Assembly (NCBI GenBank): GCA_037127255.1 | Contig: JBANSL010000003.1 | Span: forward strand, 808,501-872,500 | From: Persicaria tinctoria | Taxonomy: Eukaryota > Streptophyta > Magnoliopsida > Caryophyllales > Polygonaceae | Direction: 5' to 3' | DNA length: 64,000 nt | In this document: piece by piece, positions 42,443 through 54,519 of the stretch | How positions within the stretch are numbered: position 1 is the stretch's first letter | Layout: each line of letters starts with the position of its first letter | The notes under the pieces: model-generated | Database searches by the model: none | What the model saw: the letters and a program-made list of their open reading frames with translations, nothing else | What the model was told of the DNA's origin: nothing | Translations under genes and position numbers: made by a program

Positions 42443-43311
42443 CTAGCTATAGCTATCTTGTAATTGATCAGGGAAAAGATGGAAATTTAATAGGGTTTTC
42501 AAAACCTTTATATATTGTTGTATGATCTACTCATCTTTTGGGTTTTCTTATGTAATTTTAATTAATCTACCAATATTATAAGGTAATGATTATATTAGTA
42601 ATATATTTGAATCTATATATAATACGGAGTATTATTTTGTTCTTGTTTATTAAGTGGTCTGCAGGGAAAATCCCCTTTTGATATGTGTATGAATGCATCT
42701 GTCAATCATGTATCACTGTTTTCGTTGGCCTTGCTTGGTCTTCCTATAAAACTTAATGCAGTAATTGCTTGAACTAAACAAATTTAAGTGTTTTTTTAAT
42801 GAAAAAGTTTAAGATCAATGTGCATAAAATGCCTAAAAGAAAACCAGACCCGTGGGTTCTTTTGACACATTATCATATATGCATATGGGTTTTTTCTATC
42901 AGCTTATATAATTAAGCACATCGATCGCGTCTAACAAACACCTTGTGTGTATACATATATATATATTTGTCAAAAACATGCGCATATAATTAAGAAAATT
43001 GAGCTTGATCCAACTCAAAATTAAGCATAAATTGATTAGTTTTAATAATTTTTTTAAAATTCAACAACTTGAAATACCTCGAATTAGAATATATATATAT
43101 ATATCACTCAATTTCAAACTATCAAAACACATTTGATCTATAATCCAACCGATCTCATTAACTCAAATTTTCAAAAAGTATATTAGCACAATTTAATACG
43201 TAGTATCAATTTAGTTTTAAATTACTATATTAATTCATAAATAACTCAAACCCAAAATCTACCAAGCCGAAAGCCAAACATCTCCATCAATAGAATGAAT
43301 ACATATATATA
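42443..43311. other. Zinc-finger 3' UTR and AT-rich intergenic
   Basis: Contains short AT microsatellites (near 42955 and 43090). No gene or recognised repeat apart from these. Confidence 0.5.
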
Positions 43312-43638
43312 GGCAAGAGTTCTAGTGAAACGGAAAATACTGTGTAACGGTGTAACAAATGAATATATATTGTCTAATATTATTATATTATTATGAATAT
43401 TTAGTTATGTGGATGTGCATATGTGAATATTATAGTGTATCAATATGAATATAATGTTATTTATGTTATATTATGTAAATAAAAATAATGTTATATTTAT
43501 ATACCCATATTTACATCATATTCGATCATATTCACACAACATAATATTCATATGCTCATATTCATATAATATAATATTCATATGAATATGACACAATATT
43601 CATTGCACCGTAATTTCCGTTTCACTAGAACCTTACCC
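43312..43638. mobile_element. MITE with TTCTAGTGAAACGGAAA inverted ends
   Basis: Left arm ggcaagagttctagtgaaac, right arm gtttcactagaaccttaccc, so the ends pair for ~35 bp including cggaaa(a/t)tac; the interior is AT-rich with ATATTCATAT words. A flanking ATATA may be the duplication but is too simple to be decisive. 327 bp, no ORF. Confidence 0.7.
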
Positions 43639-43643
43639 ATATA

Positions 43644-44350
43644 GGGCAAATTGCGTAAAATAGCACGAACTTTAGGCATAGTTGCACTCAGTGGCACGAA
43701 CTTAAAAAAATACAAAAATAATCACCAACTTTGTGGTTTAGTTGCGGTCGGTGGCACGTACCTCCTATCTCGCTAATTTGGACTAGTGGGAGTGCTTACA
43801 TGGATTTTTTTTTTAATTAAAAAGGCATATAGCGAGATATATATGGATTAGTGAGAATCCTACATGTTTTTTTAAAAAAAAAAAGACATAAAAGATGTGT
43901 CCAAATTATGAAACTAGCTAGGTTCCAATTTTATTTATTATTTCATGTAATTCCAAATCAAAGATAATTGTGACAAATATAACATTTGGAAATTAAAATT
44001 TGCAAATGTTATATTTGTCACAATTATCTTTGATTTGGAATTACATGAAATAAAAAATAAAAATGGAACCTAGCTAGTTTCATAATTTGGGCACATCTTT
44101 TATGTCTTGTATTTTTTTTTAAAAAAAATCCATGTAAGCATTCCCACTAATTTTTATCTCGCTATATGCCTTTTTAATTAAAAAAAAAATTCATGTAAGC
44201 ACCACTACTAGTTCACATTAGCGAGATATGTGGTATGTGTCACTGACCGCAACTAAACCCCAAAGTTGGTGATCATTTTTGTATTTTTTTAAGTTTGTGT
44301 CACTGAGTACAACCGCCCCTAAAGTTCGTGCTATTTCATGCAATTTGACC
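43644..44350. mobile_element. Foldback MITE, 707 bp
   Basis: An almost complete inverted repeat. The left begins gggcaaattgcgtaaaatag, the right ends ctatttcatgcaatttgacc, and the arms pair through aacatttg/caaatgtt at the centre (~43995). No ORF. It begins 5 bp after the neighbouring MITE ends. No convincing target duplication was found; the architecture resembles the Mutator-type foldback at 19617-20307. Confidence 0.8.
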
Positions 44351-45258
44351 GGTATATAATTATGTTGAAAGTTATGAGATAAGTGTAATTAAAAGTGCAT
44401 GTTCCCGAAATTAAAACTGTAGGAAAACTGACAGTATAGTATGATGGGTTTACCCTTTGAGGAAGCAAGTAATTCCAATCCTCCAAATCCCATAAACATT
44501 CCATTTCAAGCTCTCATCTCTTTCCCAGGTACATGATCATGAACAGTAACTGCGCGCAAAACACACTGTGTGTACACTACAAATACATATATACAGTACA
44601 ATAATCATACCCATCTCATGTAACATGACCACACAAATATATTAATTAATTCGTCAGAAAGAGGAGTTTGAAGCAATCACACATTGATTGCAGAAGTAGA
44701 AGATCTTCTTCATCTTAATTCATACACACCTGACCTTTTTATATATTTCATCAGGTGGTGAAACACATGTACCAGCAGCTGGGAGTGGGTGGGTCCCTCT
44801 CAACTCTTTGATATGGAAATCGGTAAAATTTGAAAGAAAAAAAAGGAATGGAAAAGAGAGGGCCGGGGTGAGTTGGAAGAGGAGACAAAGGGGCATGGTT
44901 TAGTGACAGAGAAAGCAATTGGGGATTTGGAATGAAGCTTGATGGAGAGTGTTTTAGTTGGCTCATGTCACTCTCATTCCTACAATTAATTAAGTGTTGT
45001 TGGGCTCAATTAGTGGATTTTTTTAGGTCATTTCAATTCCTTACTGTGTGATTTAGGGTTTCAATGTGCTATACATACAACAAGCCAGAGGGAGGGGAAG
45101 TTGATCACCTGAGAGACCAAGAACACACCATGTTGAACAAGTGTTATACGAGCTCAGGAGCTCTGTGTTGATAGCCAAAAAAGTAACATTCGATTCATCT
45201 GTGGTGACATTTATAGAAGAAGCTTTCACTTATAAGTTTTGCGTTATTGATATGTGAT
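44351..45258. other. Intergenic, no supported gene
   Basis: Mostly unique sequence. A 71-codon frame on the minus strand (44751-44966) has no family resemblance. Nothing else recognised. Confidence 0.45.
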
Positions 45259-45266
45259 AGTAAATA

Positions 45267-45633
45267 CAGGGGCAGATCTAGAAATTTTTTCGGAGTGGAC
45301 ATAATTTTTTATGGATAATTTAATATTATTTTTATAAGAAATATTTTTTTAACAAAAATTATAAAGTGAATACCTTAAATTTGTAAGAAAAATTATTATT
45401 ATTTAATTATAAAATACCAAATAAATTATAAGAATTTGAAAATAATTGAGAAAACAATTAATGGAAGATGAGATTTGAACAAGGGTTGATTGAATTATAT
45501 TTAAAACAAGGTGTGCTCAACTACTAAGCCACTTAAAATACTTATATTTTGTCTTTCAATTTTTTTATATCACACTTATATTCTTATTTTTTTTTCCGGA
45601 TCGGGCCATCGTCCACCCTCAGATCCGCTCATG
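45267..45633. mobile_element. hAT-type MITE (CAGGGGCRGATCT ends)
   Basis: Left end caggggcagatctag, right end ctcagatccgctcatg, flanked by 8-bp repeats agtaaata / agtatata (45259-45266, 45634-45641; one mismatch). The interior on the minus strand has tRNA-like A- and B-box words (TGGCTTAGTAG ... GTTCAAATC). 367 bp, no ORF. Confidence 0.7.
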
Positions 45634-45785
45634 AGTATATAGGTCAGGTCCAACTTCGAATTCAATGTGCTTTTGTTAATTAGTGGTCACAGTTTGATTG
45701 AATTCCTACTGAACGGTTAGTTAGGTAGGTAGGTAGTTCTTGTTAATAGGGTTAGTATATTACTATCAAACAAATGAACATCAAA

Positions 45786-45856
45786 GCACCAGTGGTCTAG
45801 TGGTAGAATAGTACCCTGCCACGGTACAGACCCGGGTTCGATTCCCGGCTGGTGCA
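45786..45856 (+). tRNA. tRNA-Gly (anticodon GCC)
   Basis: 71 nt without intron. The acceptor stem GCACCAG pairs with CTGGTGC, the A-box is TGGTCTAGTGG, the anticodon loop is CTGCCAC with GCC, and the T-arm is CCGGGTTCGATTCCCGG. All stems pair perfectly, so it is likely functional. Confidence 0.97.
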
Positions 45857-45860
45857 ACTA

Positions 45861-45867
45861 TGTTTTT
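45861..45867 (+). terminator. RNA polymerase III terminator (T7)
   Basis: A run of seven T starts 4 nt after the tRNA 3' end, the normal pol III stop. Confidence 0.85.
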
Positions 45868-46387
45868 TTAAAAATAGTTCAACTTTTACTTTTACACCAT
45901 CCATGCTATATCTTCACACCATATGAAACACATTTCCTTTTGGTTCTGCTGGGGGTTGTTTTGCTTCGTTTTAGGATTCTACGGTCTCAACCCATCAAGA
46001 GAGGAAGACGAAGAAGCTTTAGATCAGAGCTTCCTCCCATGGTTGATCCAACAGACTTGTTTTGGGATTCAATATTGTTCAGTTACCTAAGATAAGATCG
46101 GTTTGTGGTGGTTCTCAACTCCATGCATTCATGATGCAAGTAAAGTGAGATTGACAAGCTAAAAAGATTCAATCACAATTCAGGTTTTGGCATTTGCACA
46201 TAACTAAAACAAGCATTAACCATTCAGTCTTCAGAGCTCACTAAGTTCAGACCATTAACAACTCCATATTTATACAATCATGTTACCAGTCAGATGAAAA
46301 AAGGGGAAAAAAAGAAAAAAAAAAAGGGCTGCATCTTTTTGTTGTGCACATGCTTCTCCCTCTACTACCATCATGAAAAGGGTTTGA

Positions 46388-48284
46388 TTACCTAGTAAGA
46401 TAATATACAATAAGGAATATGACAACGAAAGACGCCACAAGTGTGCACATGCTTCTGCTTGACTTGGTCTCAAACACCTGCAAAGAAAAAGGGAAAATAA
46501 AGCCTTAGCTTGAAATCGCAACTTGGTTTTTGGAGAGAGATGAACGGGGCAATAGCCAACTTATGTACAATGTACCTGCTTGAACTTGCCCATGGTTCCT
46601 GAGAGTATTCCTCGTGATGAGTCCATATCATTTCCCTGAAGAAAGATCATAATATTGCCAAGAAAGAGTATATAAGTTCTATTAATTATCTGGAAGATTA
46701 TTCAGAAATGAAGGATGATGGATACTTAATCTGCATACCATGCGATCAAGCATCCGGTTGTGAGAGTCCACTTCCTCATGTATGTCACCAGTTAACTGCA
46801 ATAGATTGCACATGGCAAGTATTCATCTTATTTGGTGCTCAAGAGAGTCACGGTTAGAGTGAAGTCACAATCAAGAGACACAAAGGTACGGTTGCATTTA
46901 GGGATCCAACCCACCAATGTAGCCAATTATTGTGATAGACTCATAGGACATGACCTTATTACCTTAACAACAGAAGAGAAAAAACATAATCGCAGAGGAC
47001 AGATTATCAAGGACTGCAGAAGCATCCATATAGGGAAAGGGGAGATCACTAATGTCAAATTTTCATTTATGGCCAACAATTTCAACCAACTTAAATATTG
47101 CAAACTGAAAAACTAATTAAAAATTTTGATAAAATGAATAATAAAGACATAGCAACCAATTAAGAGCTGACAGAAAACCAAAGAATATCCTCACCCAAAA
47201 AGACCAGAGAAACTCACTCTCTTCAGGATGCTGACTCTATCTTGCAGCCCATCCAGTGCTCTATCATTGTCATGTTCATCGATTTCATGGGAGGAATAAG
47301 AAGACAAAGCTCTAACACCACCTTCCTCGATGCCATCAAAGAGGGCAGCCCTACTACTACGATAGTCCCTGCATAAGATCAAGTTTTCCTCACTGTACTA
47401 TGAATGAAGTGATGAAGGAACAGATCAACAATATGACCTAAGAACAAGTCAATATCCAAAATGATAAGCAGCAATACAATCAAAGACGTGAGAGATAAAT
47501 AACAACAAAAACAGGTTTTGGAAAAAAGATGGCAAGTTTTGGAAAAAAAGACATTTTGCATTTTGTGTTTCTATGTTCTCCGAATCCTTCAAATTTTAAA
47601 GATGGTGCCAAGAATCCATCATCAAAAGTTAAGAACTCTGGAGGAGACTGGATTCACTATACAGCTGGAACTCTAGCAGGGAAAGAAGCACAGTGCATAT
47701 GGTCATGTTCTGCTTACAATGTTGCAAAGCCTAGGAATAGCTATAACTTGCAAAATAATATATGGACCAAACTAAAAGTGCTCCAGCGACATTTTACTTG
47801 CTGAAAATCACAATTCAGTTGGTATAAACTCTTAGCTGAGAAAAAAAGTGGCATTCCTATATCATCGTCCATACTTTAAACATTGTATATGCCAACAGAA
47901 CAATCAGTAACTTGCATAAAGCAACTTCAGCTATGAACATGATCTAATGTTAACAAAACACGATTTTCTGCATCTAGAATGAAATTTCGTTAAAAAATCC
48001 AGAGAAACTTGTAACAAAATCTCCTACAGCGTACAGATAATTTGATGTCAATCAGCCCCTCTAGCTTGCACGAAAAGACCTTATCAATCTTCTAATTAGA
48101 TGTAAATCCATCCACCTAATAGCTCAAATCAATGACCTATTCTACAAACAATCAAAACCAACCATCCAAATTAGGAAACAGCCTAACATAGTCAAGCACA
48201 CGCGATCTGAAATCAATAAGCAACATAGAAATCATTCCAAATCCAGCAACAATAGAGAAAGTCGGAATACCTTCGGGAACCCAT
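46388..48284 (-). CDS. BET11: BET11-type Qc-SNARE (BS14-like), five exons
   Basis: A membrane fusion SNARE of ER-Golgi/Golgi traffic. Exons on the minus strand: 48284-48271, 47368-47218, 46795-46739, 46635-46576 and 46477-46388, all GT-AG, giving 123 residues, which is the normal length for this family. The N-terminus MGSRRDYRSSRAALFDGIEE and SSYSSHEIDEHDNDRALDGL lead into the SNARE motif (DRVSILKRLTGDIHEEVDSH, with NRMLDRMGNDMD and SSRGILSGTMGKFK). A C-terminal anchor TLVASFVVIFLIVYYLTR follows, as in tail-anchored proteins. The first exon contributes only five codons (MGSR and part of R). A leader exon with a GTAAGA donor near 48648 probably precedes it. A Mutator-type element sits just upstream (48765). 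Confidence 0.94.
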
Positions 48285-48755
48285 GGCAGTAAGCAAACAC
48301 TGAAATCAAGGTTTATATACACTCCGATCTCTGCTCAACGCAACTCCCACCGATCTAACAACACAAGGTCAAATCCAGAACCAAATTCAAATGAATTTCC
48401 CCAGATTCGTCGAAATCCACAAATAATTCAAACAAAATAAAATCATTAAGAGTCCGATCCGATTCCGTGCAACTCTAGGGTTTCGGATGCCGAATCCAGA
48501 ACTCATAAGCTCGTTATAACTTATATGGCAACAATCGAAGGAAATCGAAGCAAAAATGAAAGCAGGAACTCGGAAATTGAGGCATGGAGGTATGAAATTC
48601 GGATCTGCGTGAGGGAAAGCGGGGATTTGTAATCTTACATTCTTACCTTTGGAGGGAAGCTCTGGATTTTTCCTTCTTGTTGGATTTTCGGTGGTTAAAT
48701 ATAAAACCTGCGTAGAGATAATAAGAGTGCAGAAATAATGAAATATTACCCACAG
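48285..48755 (-). promoter_or_regulatory. Leader and proximal promoter of the BET11-like gene
   Basis: On the minus strand a leader exon ends CCAAAG|GTAAGA near 48648 and a good acceptor (ttgatttcag) lies ~18 nt before the ATG at ~48303. The promoter must lie above ~48700, directly against the MULE insertion. Confidence 0.5.
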
Positions 48756-48764
48756 TAAAAAGTA

Positions 48765-50034
48765 AGAAAAATGGACAAAAATAATAATATCAAGTATCAA
48801 CTTTTGGCCAAAAATAATACGAACTTTAAAATTGACAGTTTCATATACGAACTATCGCCATATTAACCGAAAATAATACATATGTGTATTTCGGTGAACA
48901 TTCCGACCAAATACGCCACGTTGAAGTCGGAAAACATACATGGCATAAATTTTTGCCACGTCACCAAGCTTGTAAGTTTTGCCAGGTCATAAATTTATTT
49001 TTCATTTTTTTAAAAAAAAAAAATAAACAAATAGGCAAATAGTTACAGTACATTTCGAAACAATGGAGGCGAGAACGAGCAGATAACATTAAGAAGAAAG
49101 TGAAGACGCCCACCCTCGATTGCACTGGAATCTCGATCGATTACAAGGGCAAAGGGATGACGGAGGGTTGGGGAATGGGGACAACAAAGCTCATTCATGA
49201 AATCAAATTCTCGGAGAAGAGTCGTCGACGAATCTTCAATTGAAAGGTGCAAGCATGGCTTCTTGCGAGATTGCAAACTTGCAAATACAATCGAAATCCG
49301 GGAAGGCGATTTTATGTTTGTCCATTATGAAAGGTATATGTGATTCCAATCTTTAGTTTATCTCACCCGTTCGATCGAAGTTTTGACGTTTCGAATTGGG
49401 GAAAATATTAGGGTTTTCGAAAGCTTCGTTCTTTTTTTATTAGGGTTTTCGTTTTGTTGTCCTGATTCGTTCTTGCTAGAGATGGATAAGCCTTTGCTGA
49501 TCTGTCGAGAGGTGCAAGCATGGTTTTCAAAAGCATGGTTTTCGTTTCGAATTGCTGTCATAGATTCGAATTTGCTGATCTGTCGAGATGGATAAGCCTT
49601 TGTTGTCATAGATTCGAATTGGGTATAAATTAATACTGATATGTCGAGATGTTCGTTCTTTGTTGATTTTCTATCACACTAAAAGGAACTTTGCTATCAT
49701 TGATTTGATTTTCTATCTGGTCGTTCTCTCCTCCATTCTTTCGAAAGGTACTGTAGCTATTTGCCTATTTGTTTAATTTTTCTTTTTTAAAAAAAAATGA
49801 AAAATAAATTTATGACATGGCAAAACTTACAGGTTTGGTGACGTAGCAAAAATTTATGACATGTGTGTTTTATGGCGTCCACGTGGCGTATTTGGTCGGA
49901 AAGTTCACCGGAATACACATATATATTATTTTCGGTTAATAGGGCGATAGTTCGTATATGAAACTGTTAATTTCAAAGTTCGTATTATTTTTGACCAAAA
50001 GTTGATACTTAGTATTATTTTTGTCAATTTTTCC
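48765..50034. mobile_element. Mutator-type element with ~260-bp TIRs and a unique interior (Pack-MULE candidate)
   Basis: Left end agaaaaatggacaaaaataa, right end ttatttttgtcaatttttcc; the arms pair through acgaactttaa, cgaactatcgcc, ttaaccgaaaataat and gccacgt. A perfect 9-bp duplication TAAAAAGTA lies at 48756-48764 and 50035-50043. Between the arms, 49040-49745 is non-palindromic, of higher complexity, with frames on both strands and an internal short duplication (tgctgatctgtcgaga). The interior could be a captured host fragment, but no source gene was recognised. Confidence 0.88.
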
Positions 50035-50043
50035 TAAAAAGTA

Positions 50044-50386
50044 AAATGATATATTGGCAAGGTGACAACAGTGAAAAAGAAGGGGTTATAATGCAAAACG
50101 ATAAGGCAGTGTTTGGTTAACACAATTTTTAAGGTGTTTAAATCATGGTGCTTTTGGATTCCATGATATAGTTAATTATAATGCAATTATTTTATCTCGA
50201 TTTATGTGATTATTTGGTTAAATTACGGTTTTACCTCGGTTTTTATGAGATTTTTATTTTTACAACCAAACGCTCATATAAAACGAAGTAAATGCAATAT
50301 TAATGGAATCCAAACACACGTCTAATATCCGACATCATCCGAGAAAATTATGTAGAGAATGTCTATTAACAAGATGTTATTCATCT
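50044..50386. other. Intergenic, possible decayed MITE
   Basis: ggcagtgtttggtt near 50105 and atccaaacacac near 50308 hint at inverted ends of a Harbinger/hAT-like MITE. Too diverged to assert. Confidence 0.3.
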
Positions 50387-50404
50387 ATTGGCAAGATGAG
50401 TGAT

Positions 50405-50809
50405 TTTTTTTTTTGACGCAAGATAAAGATTAGGTCGGGTCAGCCGCAGCAGAGGCCCTTCCTAGCGCATCCTTCCGGACGAGAACAAGCAGTTCTGGAT
50501 CATCCTCACAGCAAAATTCGACATGGGATGCATGGGCACTACGAGCAAGGTAGTCAGCCACAACATTAGATTCCCTGAAAATATGACGAATAGCAACATA
50601 AGTAAAGGACGAGATATCATACAGAATATCAGCTTGTAGCAACTGAATTGTCCAGGGGCATTTTCAATCCTCCAGTAGAGCTTTTATCACTTGTAAGTTA
50701 TCTCCTTCGATTAGAAGTTTAGATAGTTGCAACTCCTTTGCTCGTAGCAAACCCATTCTGAGGCCAAGATTTTCGGCGTAAATCACCGAGATTTTTGTGC
50801 AAACCGACC
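50405..50809 (-). mobile_element. 5'-truncated LINE (RNase H tail) with 18-bp target duplication
   Basis: On the minus strand it encodes the C-terminal part of LINE RNase H (LLIEGDNLQVI, one stop, SSFTYVAIRHIFRESNVVADYLARS) followed by ctttatcttgcgtc and a poly-A tract (T-run at 50405-50414). An exact 18-bp repeat ATTGGCAAGATGAGTGAT lies at 50387-50404 and 50810-50827, proof of retrotransposition. Confidence 0.9.
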
Positions 50810-50827
50810 ATTGGCAAGATGAGTGAT

Positions 50828-51745
50828 AATATAGTGCTCTTCAACCCTTTTCATTTTAAAAAAATAATTATGATTGGGTATGAGAGAAGCAGTATGAAGA
50901 GTTTTATATCGAAATCTCGTAGAAATGTGTTGGGAAATAATATTTGAAGCTTTTTTTCTATTGAGTTGGTGTTTTCCAACAATATATATTATTAGTTTTT
51001 TGATTTCACGAATAATCAAGGATGAACTCGTGAATCTTACCGAGGCTATAACTTTCTCTCGGTAATGTTCTACGAGATATCTAAGAGAGCTCGATAAACT
51101 TTACCGAGTTGAAAACATAAGCCTAATGGGTTATATGACAGAGTATAATGTATATAGTAAAATAAGTGGGTTTAAATAGCAATACCCTACTATAAATCAA
51201 TTTCTTTCTTTACCAAATACCAAAATTAAAAATAAAAAAAAAATCAATTTCTTTTTTTTTTAAAGGAAAAAATTCAGAATTTCTTCAATGAGTGGCCTTA
51301 GACTTAAAAACACCAAACCTCTATAAAATTGAAAAGTTGTTCAAAAGTACTAACTGCATTATAAATAGCCTCTTATTGGACAATGACAAATTGACAACCA
51401 CTTGTGCTATAAATATATCATATACTAATAAATCATACAACCAAAACATATAAAAAAAACGTTGTACCTTCAATCATCACATATCAAATTAATTATTCAA
51501 ACAATATACTATTTCCAAAGAATAAAATGATATTAATATATTACACCCTAAAACTCACATAAAACCATTAGAAATTGTCCCCTTAAAAGCCCTACATCAA
51601 ATTCCCTCCTTTTTGTCCTCTTCCTCTTCCACAATCTCTCTTTCTCCTCCTTATAACCAAGTTTTCACAACTCTTGTGCCATCAATCTCTAAACAATCAA
51701 TCACATCCTCGTCCTCGTTCTCGTCCTCGTCCTTGCACTTTTGCT
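50828..51745 (+). other. Upstream region of the LBD16-like gene
   Basis: AT-rich promoter sequence. TATAAATA occurs at 51360-51367 and 51411-51418; either could be the core promoter given a CT-rich leader at 51600-51740. No other gene. Confidence 0.45.
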
Positions 51746-52347
51746 ATGGCATTTGCACTCGGACCAAACTCCCCCTGCGGAGCGTGCAAGTTCCTTAGAC
51801 GAAAGTGCACATCCAATTGCATCTTTGCGCCCTATTTTTGCTCCGAGCAAGACCCTGCAAAGTTTGCGGCCATCCACAAGGTGTTCGGTGCTAGCAACGT
51901 CTCCAAGCTCCTCTCAAATATCCCGGCCCATGCTAGACATGAGGCCGCTATCACCATTGCCTATGAAGCTCAAGCCCGCCTTCGTGACCCTGTCTATGGC
52001 TGTGTTGCCAATATCTTCGCCTTACAACAACAGGTACGATCCTCTAGATCAACTTTTAAAAAAATAAATAAAAAAAAACAATAAAATTTCATCAACAATA
52101 ATATTTTTATTTATTTTTTGGCTAGGTGGCATATTTGCAAGCTCAAGTGATGCAAGAGAAGGCACAATTGATAGCAAGAGGGATTGTTAACAATGGAAGT
52201 TTGTACGGACCTAGTTGCTCGAACTTGATCTCCCCTGAAAGCTCACTCGAATTCATAGATGGAATCAACGATGATGATCTCGCATTCATGCTAGAGGACG
52301 ACATGGGTGAGCTTCAAGGGCTCGATTTCCAGATGATGAGAAACTAA
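51746..52347 (+). CDS. LBD16: LOB-domain transcription factor, LBD16-like (class I)
   Basis: Two exons, 51746-52033 and 52126-52347 (92-nt intron, CAACAG|GTACGA ... GGCTAG|GTGGCA), 169 residues. The start is the ATG at 51746, just before the conserved domain. The zinc-binding block is [15 protein letters not shown] (C-x2-C-x6-C-x3-C), the GAS block contains [17 protein letters not shown], then DPVYGC and the Leu-zipper-like coil [14 protein letters not shown]. The intron falls after LQQQ, as is standard in this family. The coil start [10 protein letters not shown] and the C-terminal SPESSLEF and GELQGL words match LBD16 better than LBD18/29 as I remember them. LBD16 acts in auxin-induced lateral-root initiation. 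The C-terminus is short compared with Arabidopsis (~245 residues). Confidence 0.88.
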
Positions 52348-52649
52348 CTTTAGTCGGATTAAATATGTATGATCGATCAGTTTCACCATTGAGATTACAT
52401 ATGAGCCTTAGTTGTTGTGTATATTTGAGAGTATCACAATGTGTTGATTGATGAGAGAAAGGAACTTAGAAACATATTTTATTTCTTCCATTTTGGTTTT
52501 TGTTAGCTTTGATCTACTCAATTAGAGGAATTCTCAAAAGCAAAAACAATAGATTGACATTTAACACCACCTATAATTTTTGTATTTGCAGTGAATCTAA
52601 TTTCAACTATATAAACTTTAAATAACAATAAAAAAATTATAATTTAATA
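52348..52649. other. 3' region of the LBD16-like gene
   Basis: 3' UTR and AT-rich DNA. No additional feature. Confidence 0.5.
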
Positions 52650-52860
52650 CTCCCTTCATTCATTAAAACATGTCGTTTTACTATTAGTATAAAATATCCT
52701 TTTTTTAATATTTTTTTTAACAATTCATAGTTACCATTAATAAGTATGAACTCATTAAAAAATTTATAAAAAGATGGATATTTTATACTTTATAGTTTTT
52801 ATCATCTTAAAAACGCATATGTATAAATAGTAAACGACATGTTTTGCCGAACGGATAGAG
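52650..52860. mobile_element. Stowaway-type MITE
   Basis: Left end ctcccttcattcattaaaac then atgtcgttttac, right end gtaaacgacat then gttttgccgaacggatagag; TA on each side. 211 bp, no ORF. Confidence 0.75.
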
Positions 52861-52866
52861 TATATA

Positions 52867-53260
52867 CAGATCTTGCGGAGTGGGCAGTGTGGCCAGAGAT
52901 GACGTGGCTTTGTTTGCTGCAACTCGTTCGGTCAAGGAGATGGACAATGTGGACCTGGCGGAAGCGGAGGGACTCGCTTGAGCTCTCAAGCTATGCAAGA
53001 TGCAGCGGTTGCCTCGGATTTGTATCGAATCGGATAGTTTTAGGGTCATTACAAAGATACAAAACGGTGATTGGCCTAGGTGATCAGCTAAGGAAGATTG
53101 ACAAGCTTTCAAAAGAGTTCGACGAGTGCCAATAGGGTCACATTCCGACACATACAAATAGAATTGCCGAGACTTTTCATTATCTATCATTTCCCTTCTG
53201 TTTTAAAAAATTTTGCTCTTGGAATAATTGAAGATTTGGTTTTGTTAAAGAAAAAAAAAA
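52867..53260 (+). pseudogene. Decayed LINE RNase H fragment
   Basis: Translation across frames gives GSVARDDVALFAATRSV, AEAEGLAALKLCKM, RICIESDSFRVIT and IQNGDWP, the RVT_3 order (catalytic E and D recognisable), interrupted by stops, ending in an A-run near 53252-53260. Inactive. Confidence 0.65.
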
Positions 53261-53639
53261 GTAGATTCCAATTTTAGAAAATATTGATAACGACTAACAC
53301 TTTTATTCTATTTTTTAAAACTAAAGAGTGTTTTTTTAAACTAATTGTGAGTGTTAATTTTCGGGGTTTGATTTAATCTCATTTTTTAGTGGGATTGATC
53401 TAATTAGCTATTCCATCTTTCTGCCGCTATATGGTTTGACCAAAATTGATCTTGCTAATGGAATTACTTTGCAACTCCTCAAAAAGGCATTTACTTTCAA
53501 ATTCATAAAGCAAAAAGGAAATCAATTTATAAGACCATTTTCAATAAATTATCTAAAAAAAATTCAAAATAAGAAAACAAATCATATTTTTTAAATTATT
53601 TTTATTTCAACATACTCCAACTACGTTCATTTTAAAATT

Positions 53640-53783
53640 TTGGTTATGACGAATAGCAACATGCCGATGATAGCTTGGCTACTGATCCAGAACTTCGTGT
53701 TTTTCTCCGCTCAGACGCTCTAAGAAAGAAGCCTGATCGACGGCGGCTGTCCTAACTCTTATCTTGCTTCCAAAAAAAATAAA
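53640..53783 (+). pseudogene. LINE C-terminus and 3' tail fragment
   Basis: The frame DSLATDPELRVFLRSDALRK ends in a stop, followed by actcttatcttgcttcc and A8. The peptide resembles the C-terminus of the minus-strand LINE at 50405 (CCEDDPELLVLVRKDALGR), and the DNA tail CTTATCTTGC is shared with it and with the 1.1 kb element at 26099-27205. Confidence 0.65.
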
Positions 53784-54511
53784 TATGGTTATAAATTAAT
53801 GCAGAAACATTGAATAACAAAAATTTAAAATTCTACAAAACTTCAAAATTCTCTAAAAAAATTGAAAACTTATTGGAGGATCACCATCACTTTGCAAAAT
53901 ATATATATATATATATATTTTAAATATATATTATTCTAAGACTTGTCATATACTTGGGTATATATTTAATTTTCAAAACTTATCAACTTAAACTTATAAG
54001 AAAATATGAAATATTATTTCTTAATTATGTAAAAGATTCAAATTAAATTGAATATTAAAAATCAAACCAAACTAGCTAGGTTTTCGGTTTTGAATTAATA
54101 GAATAACTAAGATATGGACCAACTAAAAATACAAAAAGGGGGGAAAGGTGAAATTATTGCGCTTACAAAAAGTAATAAAACTAGTCCAACTCGAGATGTT
54201 ATAATCCAATTAATAATTTACATGTTATTAGGGAGTAGTTATTTTGGAGCCAATAAACTTTGTTACAAAAAGGAAAAAAAAACATCTAATTAATTTTAAA
54301 TTTAATTATCATTAATCCTAATGAAGCAAGATGCTTTGACCACTTTTACGTGCCTCGTCCTCATATAGTCATATGGTCAACAAAAAAAAAATCAAATAAA
54401 AAGGTAGCATTGTTAATACATAATTTTTTTAATAAGGAATGCTAATTGTACTTTATAAAGTGGCCGTGTAATTGCTGTTTGGATTGGTTGAGGACTTCAT
54501 GTCACCAAAGA
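53784..54511. other. Intergenic, AT-rich
   Basis: A (TA)n run at ~53900-53918. Nothing else recognised. Confidence 0.5.
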
Positions 54512-54519
54512 TATATGGT

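Noticed and set aside
43644..44350. 9-bp Mutator duplication for this foldback
   Set aside because: acccatata on the left and ggtatataa on the right do not match in any sensible register, so I do not claim the superfamily.
49043..49609. Protein-coding genes inside the MULE at 48765-50034
   Set aside because: Frames of about 70-83 codons with no recognised family. Retained only as a candidate captured fragment.
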